From Cristatella mucedo (lineage: Eukaryota; Bryozoa; Phylactolaemata; Cristatellidae): a DNA stretch of 35,000 bases. Where the stretch lies: the NCBI GenBank assembly GCA_009760855.2, contig WPIO01000047.1, forward strand, positions 1,875,001-1,910,000, read 5' to 3'. The position numbers were made by a program, and so were the translations under genes. This document shows, one piece after another, positions 29,340 to 35,000 of the stretch; positions within the stretch are counted from its first letter, which is position 1, and every line of letters starts with the position of its first letter. Under the pieces are notes generated by a model. It saw only the letters and a list, made by a program, of their open reading frames with translations, was not told the DNA's origin and ran no database searches.

Positions 29340-30380
29340 ATTGAGTAAAAGGAATTGGTGGTACGGTGCTTAGCCTGACGGGAGAGTATTTCTGATAGGT
29401 AGGCTGGAGCGAAACAACATCACAGTCTATACTTTCCATGATTGAAAACCAGTGCAGGTCAACGATAAAAGTGGTGTGATCTTGCAACTGTGGCGCTCTC
29501 GAACGACAAATCTGGATACAGAGTTTTTCACCAAATGTAACTGCTTGATTGTAAATGTCCGTAGACGTGCTTGCAATGAATAACAAAAGGTGAGAATGGA
29601 TATCAAAAACGTACGGACCAACTTGGATGAGGTATCCCTGTCTAAGAAGGCCCAAATTGCGTGCAATATTAAGTAGCTGAAAGTAGGCAGATATGATTAG
29701 GAGGTAATAAGGCCGTTGAATGAAAGGTAACTTCGGAACATTAACCTAAATTTCTTGCAGATTCTACATGATATATGCTAGCAGAGGCAATTTTAAGTGT
29801 AACACGTTACAATTTCTGAGTCTCAATTGGGGTTTCAATAACTAATAGGTCGGTTTTATCATCATATTCGACTTGAGAAGGTTTGCTGACGTGTAATCCC
29901 CGATGTCAGTGATACCCTCAGCAAGGGAGTTGAGAGTGACGTGCTGGATGGTTTGGAGGGATCAAACGATTGGCTCAGTTGTGTGTGATATGAATATAAG
30001 TGAAATTCCAGTTTGTACCTGGAAATCTCATCAGCAAGACATAGAGTATGCATTTTGAAAAGAAACAGTCCAAGCGGAGAGGCCCGTGATACTCCGTATT
30101 TTATCACTGTATTTTCTAGGGCGATCTTTACCCGCTTACATCTGTATTCTGGATTGTCTCACAAAGATAGATCTAAAACATTGCAGCTCAGTGCAAGTGA
30201 TCGCCAGGCGAGTTGATAGGCGCTCATGAAGGACTTGGTGATCAATAGCACGAAGCGCTGCCTACAGTTCAGGCAAAGTAAGCAGATAGACTTTACGTGT
30301 CTGCATTCCTGAGAGCGTTGTAATATACCGTTGGCAATGCTGACTCTGTGGACCAATAAACTCTAACCATCCTGGAAGTC
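29340..30380 (-). mobile_element. Old L2-A copy, RT middle to C-terminus
   Basis: On the minus strand it starts just after the HSTES-like block (ESTEST-like, about 30345) and covers motif A and the IDHQVL region (30240-30210). The catalytic block is decayed to YSYHTQL where YADDTQL is expected (about 30000). FDPSKPSSTS and then LHLVKNSVSRFVVRERHSC (29600-29500) follow. The 3' UTR and tail are missing: the match stops at about 29340. Both catalytic aspartates are lost, so this copy is long dead. Confidence 0.75.
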
Positions 30381-30382
30381 TG

Positions 30383-31262
30383 GATTCTCTGCCAGCTTAT
30401 CTCCCGTTGAGTCAGCTCGAAATCTAGGTGTCATGTTCCAAAGCGACCTCTCGTTAGAAGACAACACCAGCTCCACAATCAAGTGTGCCTACTTTAAGCT
30501 ATATAACATTGATTAAATTCGGGCTAGCTTAGATAAAGATATCACGTCCAAGTTGGTTCATGCATTCATGGCATCCCGTCTCGACTTCTGTAACTCACTG
30601 CTTACTGGCCTACCGGCATGTGTGGTCAGGCTATTGCAGCTGGTTCAAAACTCCACAGCTAGGCTTGTCTGTCGTGAGCGTCGAAGCTGCCATATCACAC
30701 CACTTCTCGCTGACCTGCACTGGCTCCCAGTCAAGCAACGAATTGACTTCAAGGTTTTGTCGCTCACTTTAAGGTCACTTCATTCTTTGGCTCCAGCCTA
30801 TCTGTCAGATCTACTCCCCCATCAGGCTAAGCATCGTACCACCCGCTTTTCGGAATCCAACAGTCTACCAATACCTCCCACAAACTTCTAATCCTTTGGA
30901 GACCGTGCATTTAGTTCGTATGCTCCCAAAGTCTGGAACTCCATCCCGACTTTCGTCAGAACATCCCTTAACTTGACCACATATGAGAAGAACTTAAAAA
31001 CACACCTCTTTAGGGCAGAATGTAGTGGGTCCCTGTGATTCGTCCTTCATGTGCATATGCTTGCTAACACTGTGCATGCTGCCACTAACCACATTTGCAT
31101 GCTGACACTGTGCATGTCACAAATAACCATGTTATTCATGTTGTTTTTTTATCAAGCATGATATTACTCACCATTCAATTGCATTTCCCTTTGCAGCCAA
31201 TGTAAAGCGCCTAGAAACAGATTGAGTTCTCTGAGGGCGCTTTATTAAGTGAATTATTATTA
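30383..31262 (+). mobile_element. L2-A LINE, thumb to 3' end, younger copy
   Basis: It opens at SASISPVE-like sequence and continues ARNLGVMFQSDLSLEDN. The frame 30553-30891 is intact for SRLDFCNSLLTGLP, QLVQNSTARLVCRERRSCH, ITPLLADLHWLPVKQR, IDFKVLSLTLRSLHSL and LPHQAKHRTTRFSESNSLP. The 3' UTR with the internal duplication follows (31055-31130), then a well-paired stem-loop (31202-31246) and ATTATTATTATT. Its 5' end touches the 5' end of the minus-strand copy 29340-30380. Confidence 0.88.
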
Positions 31263-31297
31263 TTCTTATTAGTTTCCCTGTATGTGGCATCGGCACA

Positions 31298-31335
31298 CGC
31301 TTCCACGACGGCGACGACACGCCGTCGTGGAAGCG
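31298..31335. repeat. Perfect 15-bp inverted repeat (hairpin)
   Basis: CGCTTCCACGACGGC (31298-31312), an 8-base loop GACGACAC, then GCCGTCGTGGAAGCG (31321-31335). It sits about 35 bp beyond the tail of the L2-A copy. It is GC-rich against an AT-rich left flank. No T run follows, and a bacterial-style terminator is not expected here. Function unknown. Confidence 0.9.
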
Positions 31336-31339
31336 ATGT

Positions 31340-31929
31340 CGATCTCTCAGACTAGCAAGCCGTCAATATGCTTTGAACCGCTGAAGCCCGATAGATCTGT
31401 TTCCACGAAAAGGGCTGCACCCTGAGCGCCACGGCTTCCTACGGGACGTGCGGGATAGTGCCTTTTGACATTTAACCTGACATATAGCCTCAATCGGACT
31501 GACGCCTTCGGATAAGGGATGGGTTTCGTACGCTAATAGAGGCTCCAGCACTGCTGCAAGTGGTCCTACGTAGATAGTAGGTCCGGACTCCGGCAATGCT
31601 CAGAGACTGCTTTTTGAAAAGATGAGGCTCTGCACTCGTACAGTGGGGACCGACCGAAGCGTACAAACGGTAGACGTGGCGATTTGTGGGTCGCTCGTTG
31701 ATTCACCTGAGGTCCCATCGTGTCAGCTTGGTGATCGTACTTGAAAATTTAGAAACTCTGTGACAACGTCCTTACATGGTAGCGTCGATGATGATGATGA
31801 TGCTTCATCATGTGTAACTCATTCGGTAGTCAACAGATTCCACCTCAAGCAACAAAGTGAACATGCGAAGCATAACGGAGTCAGGAGAGTAATTGAAGTG
31901 GCGAGTGGCACCGAGGTAGCAGCTCAGGA
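31340..31929. other. No recognised gene
   Basis: GC-balanced sequence with a short GATGATGATGATGATG run near 31786-31801. The frames (31363-31596 minus, 31760-32053 plus) lack known motifs; the latter runs into the L2-B copy antisense. Confidence 0.4.
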
Positions 31930-33440
31930 CCCCTGGAAAGGATCAGCCATAGTCGGCAGCAGGAGAGTAGTTGTTGCTGCGCAAGAATCGTGGAGGCGAG
32001 TTCCACAGTCCAGGACCTGCAGAGCTAAAGCTTTTTTCGCCAACGGTCTTTAAGCGGAGGAATTGAACAGCTAAGTTATTGTTCATACATGATCTGAGTG
32101 CACGAGGAGGCTGAAACTGGTGCAGCAGTTCAGCTAGGTATTGAGTATCCAAGACGTGGCGGGCCTTGTGGGTCAGCATAAGAACTTTTATTTGTATCCG
32201 TTTATCAACTGGAAGCCATCCTAGCTCCTTTAGTAAAGGAGACACGTGTTAAAACCACTGGGATTTGCAAAATAGCCTTGCAGCCATATTCATAAAAATT
32301 TATAGTGGCCTAGTCGCTCTTTTTGGTAGCCCAGCGAAAAGGAAATTACAATAATCAAGCCAAGACAGAACTAAGGAGCTAGTTACATTTTCAAGCCATA
32401 GTGGATGAAACCTCATAACCTTAGATAGAAATCGGACATGATGGCTAGCTGTAGAAGCATTCTTTTGACTGCAGCTTTTAAAGTTTAAGTAGCTGTCGAA
32501 AACGACACCGAAATTTTGAACACGTGGTGATGGTAGCACAACAGCATCACCTCTTAGAAGAGCAAAGCCTTCTATTGAAGCCACACGCTTAGGTTGTCCT
32601 CTGAGAAGCAGTTAAGTTTTATCGTCATTTAGTTTCAAGAAATTATTCGACATCCAGGATCGAATGTCGGCAAGGCAAGCAATTAGTTTATCAGTTGCGG
32701 CCGCTGATTCTGACGGTTTGAATACCAAATACAGCTGAGTATAGTCAGCATAAAAGTTATATTCTATTTCACGGGCCCTAAAAGCTTTTTCCAGAGGTTG
32801 AGTATAAATTAAGAACAGCAAGGAACCGAGTACGGACATTTGAGGGACTCTACAGGTGACCGGTTTCGTGTGTGTGACCTGAGCCCCACACGACATGGAT
32901 TGAAAATTTTCGGACACATACGATTTAAATCGCGCCAGTGCCTCGTTACAGACCAGTTGTTGTGTTCTCAATCGTTCAATTAGTTTATAGTGATCAATAT
33001 TATCAAAGGCAGCTGATAGATCTAGCAGAGCTAAGGCAGTGAAGGTCCCGTTATCGCTGCAGTATAGAATGTCGTTTTTAACACGGAGGAGAGCAGTTTC
33101 AGTGGAGTGCTGCCTCTTGAACCACGATTGGAATGTTTCTGAAATTGCCTTCTTTTCGGTGTGTTCTACCAGCTGTTTGGCGACAATTTTTCAAGAATCT
33201 TTGACAAATAAGGAAGAAGGGAAACTGGGCAATAGTTTTCAAGGACCTCTTTATCTAATTCAGACTTTTCAAGCATCTGTCTGACGATTGCCGATTGTAA
33301 GGACTTGGGTACGACCCATTTTTCCAAAAAAGCATGAGCACTTATGGTTATGGCAAGGCTAAGTTAGTCCGCCAGTGAAGACCACGGTGAGGATGGTACA
33401 GGGTCTTTAGGAGACGAGGTATTTTCACTAGACATTATCA
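31930..33440 (-). mobile_element. L2-B LINE, RT through C-terminus, 5'-truncated
   Basis: On the minus strand from 33440: SSPKDPVPS block, LENYCPVSLLPYLSKIL, motif A region LALLDLSAAFDNIDHY (about 33035-32990), and a frame 32971-32612 with VLGSLLFLIYTQPLEKAF, then NFYADYTQLYLVF. The second aspartate of the YADD motif is replaced by tyrosine. SNNFLKLNDDKT follows. Frames 32584-32300 (FGVVFDSYLNF, SWLDYCNFLFAGLPKRA) and 32245-31943 (LLKELGWLPVDKRIQIKVL, LLHQFQPPRALRS) complete the C-terminus. No clear stem-loop or ATT tail is seen on its 3' side. Confidence 0.85.
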
Positions 33441-33877
33441 AGTCGGCCCCGAGCCCATTACAAAATGACCGGCAACGCCCCTCAGCGCCGCCAACTGCGC
33501 CGGAGCCTTCGCCCTATCCTCAAAATTCGGGAGGGCTAGGACGATTTATAAACGTGTACGTGAATTCTTCCGCAAGACGTCTTCTCGTTGCATAATCGTC
33601 GTGCGTTTCGCTTCTTCTCCGCTCGCGCGAGATGCGGAGATGAGGCGGCGGCGGTGGTTACGCGCGCACCTTCGCGGTGCAGCTCACCGCAGCATCCGCC
33701 GACGCCGCTAGAGAGCACGTCGAATGCATCGAAGGAGGACTCGCGTCGCGTTTGCGCTCTCCTCACTGCACGCGTATTTCGACGTTCGCGACGGTCTGCA
33801 TGTGTCGCCGCCTCGGCGTAGCGCCAGCCGTGAGCTTTGCCGGAAGCAGCGGCTGATTAACGCGACGGAGTGAACTT

Positions 33878-33922
33878 GCGCGACCACTGCGTCAGCTGCC
33901 GCAGCTGACGCAGTAGTCGCGC
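33878..33922. repeat. 22-bp near-perfect palindrome in the CpG island
   Basis: The left arm 33878-33899 starts GCGCGACCACTGCGTCAGCT and the right arm 33901-33922 ends AGCTGACGCAGTAGTCGCGC. One mismatch in 22 pairs and a 1-base centre. It could extrude a cruciform or act as a dimeric protein site; nothing here tells which. Confidence 0.9.
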
Positions 33923-34266
33923 GGCGCGCGCGCGTGCGCGGGGATCGTCGGCGAGAGCCGTCGACGCACATTTAGCCGTCGAGCGCGGGCTCAGACGGAA
34001 TTTTTTCTCGGGGCGTCCGTCGCCGGTCCGCGCTCGGATCGGCGCCACCGCGGACGCTCTCCCGTCGGCTGCTCCGTAGCGGCTGCGCGCCCGCGTGGCC
34101 AGCGAGCCGACGGCAGACATCAGTAGCTCGCGCGAGGCGAACGAGAACTGCGGCCGGAAGTTAGCTCGTAAGCCGCGCCGCTCGACGGCGGCGTATCCCG
34201 GCGTGTGCGTCACTCGCTTGGCCGAGCGAGCGTCTAGCCGCGCGCCATTAGCCGGCGCCGCGTGCT

Positions 34267-34308
34267 GCAGGCTGGAGGCGGTGCATTGGTGCCCCGCCTC
34301 CAGCCTGC
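34267..34308. repeat. Perfect 15-bp inverted repeat with 12-base loop
   Basis: GCAGGCTGGAGGCGG (34267-34281), loop TGCATTGGTGCC, CCGCCTCCAGCCTGC (34294-34308). It lies in the CpG island, about 350 bp after the palindrome at 33878. Confidence 0.92.
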
Positions 34309-35000
34309 GCCGCGCCGGCGAGCCGATAGGCGGCGGCGACGGGGGCGGCGGCACCCCTTGACTCGCGTACTGCTACTGGTGTGCTCGCAGCTCGGCCTCA
34401 GCGGGTCAAGGACGAGCTGCCGCTGCGCTCAGTGAGCGCAGTCGATAGGCGGTGGACTGGTCTGCTTGCTGGGCTCCCCGCACCGCCGCCGCCGCCGCCA
34501 TTACCCGAGTTGCAAGTGGCCGGTCCCGCAGCGACGACGAAGTGACATCGGTGACTGATGAGGAGACAACTCGACTTCGACGACCTACGCTCTGGACGGA
34601 CACGTGTGACGCGACCAGAGGCAGTGCTAGGGTATTGTGCGCTCTGGGACGAACTGCACAGATAGCGCTCCCCCATACAGCATTAGGCGCCCGCATTAGG
34701 GAACCTCCTGGTGCCCCCTGATTCAGCACCTCTGATCCAGCGCCCGGGGACGTGTGCCCCCCTTCGCCCGCCCATTCGATGCGCCTCAGGTCACGAAGGT
34801 CGCACAGCCAGAAGCAGCGGAAGCCGCGACCGTTCGAAGAGCGCGATTTCGCGGCCGCAGCGTCCCTGTGCGTCTCTCGTCGCCGCTCGGGATCCGTCGC
34901 GCGTGCGCGAGCACGTGACTCCGCCTGTAACTCGGCAAACTCTTGTGGACCTAAGTGGGTGGCGCGTTGGAGAGTTTTCTCCGTGCGTATGCTGTTCTCC

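Larger units (their letters stand above)
33445..35000. promoter_or_regulatory. Strong CpG island at the window's right edge
   Basis: The sequence becomes very GC- and CpG-rich immediately after the L2-B copy and stays so to the window end. It has (CCG)n runs (34480-34500), CG-alternating stretches (33920-33940) and frames open on both strands because stops are rare. None of those frames (33857-34354 minus, 34398-34676 minus, 34452-34721 plus) has a known domain; their high Arg/Ala/Ser content is a product of base composition. This is where a host promoter and first exon would most plausibly lie, with the gene body outside the window. Confidence 0.5.

Noticed and set aside
29340-31262. One twin-primed L2 insertion
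   Set aside because: The opposed halves overlap in element coordinates and differ greatly in decay, so two separate events fit better.
31298-31335. Bacterial-type intrinsic terminator
   Set aside because: No T run follows and the sequence is from a eukaryote.
33857-34354. 165-codon minus-strand ORF as a gene
   Set aside because: Composition-driven open frame in the CpG island, overlapped by open frames on the other strand, no domain seen.

Overview
This window is nuclear DNA from an animal and is almost wholly repetitive. The evidence for an animal is a dense population of L2-clade non-LTR retrotransposons (endonuclease-type LINEs), two tRNA-derived SINE families, a broken hAT transposase, and long GA, CA, AT and GCA simple repeats. 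There are no operons, ribosome-binding sites or long intact ORFs. I found no host protein-coding exon, rRNA gene or functional tRNA gene I could defend. The L2 reverse-transcriptase type is common in invertebrates, lower chordates and fish, so I do not name a species.

Layout. 1-860: L2 3' ends in both orientations. 1622-1752: a SINE (called SINE-2 here). About 1857-2928: a decayed hAT element whose transposase remnant is flanked by copies of the palindrome CAATATATTG. 3085-4480: a CpG-rich island. 4501-4920: CA and AT repeats around a GC-rich block that ends in an A tract. 5402-5752: an L2 tail and a second SINE-2. 5760-8008: nothing recognised. 8011-10320: the best minus-strand L2 copy (L2-A), split by a SINE-1. 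10652-10800: a GCA-rich repeat. 11725-15290: an L2 cluster in which a plus-strand L2-A copy carries a nested L2 tail and lies between two inverted L2-C 3' ends. 15369-15477: a 22-bp tandem repeat. 16881-19246: scattered L2 tails and a SINE-2. 20225-22365: an L2-B/L2-A junction and a further L2 relic. 23747-23940: a long (GA)n tract. 25562-31262: a second L2/SINE-1 cluster, including two L2-A copies that meet head to head. 31930-33440: an L2-B copy. 33445-35000: a second, strongly CpG-rich island with near-perfect palindromes.

How the elements relate. L2 copies end in a conserved stem-loop followed by (ATT)n. SINE-2 has a tRNA-like head and ends in the same stem-loop, so it probably used L2 machinery to move. 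SINE-1 ends differently and probably used another LINE. All L2 reading frames seen carry stops or frameshifts, so nothing here looks able to move by itself. Subfamily names (L2-A to L2-E, SINE-1, SINE-2) are working labels for this window only.
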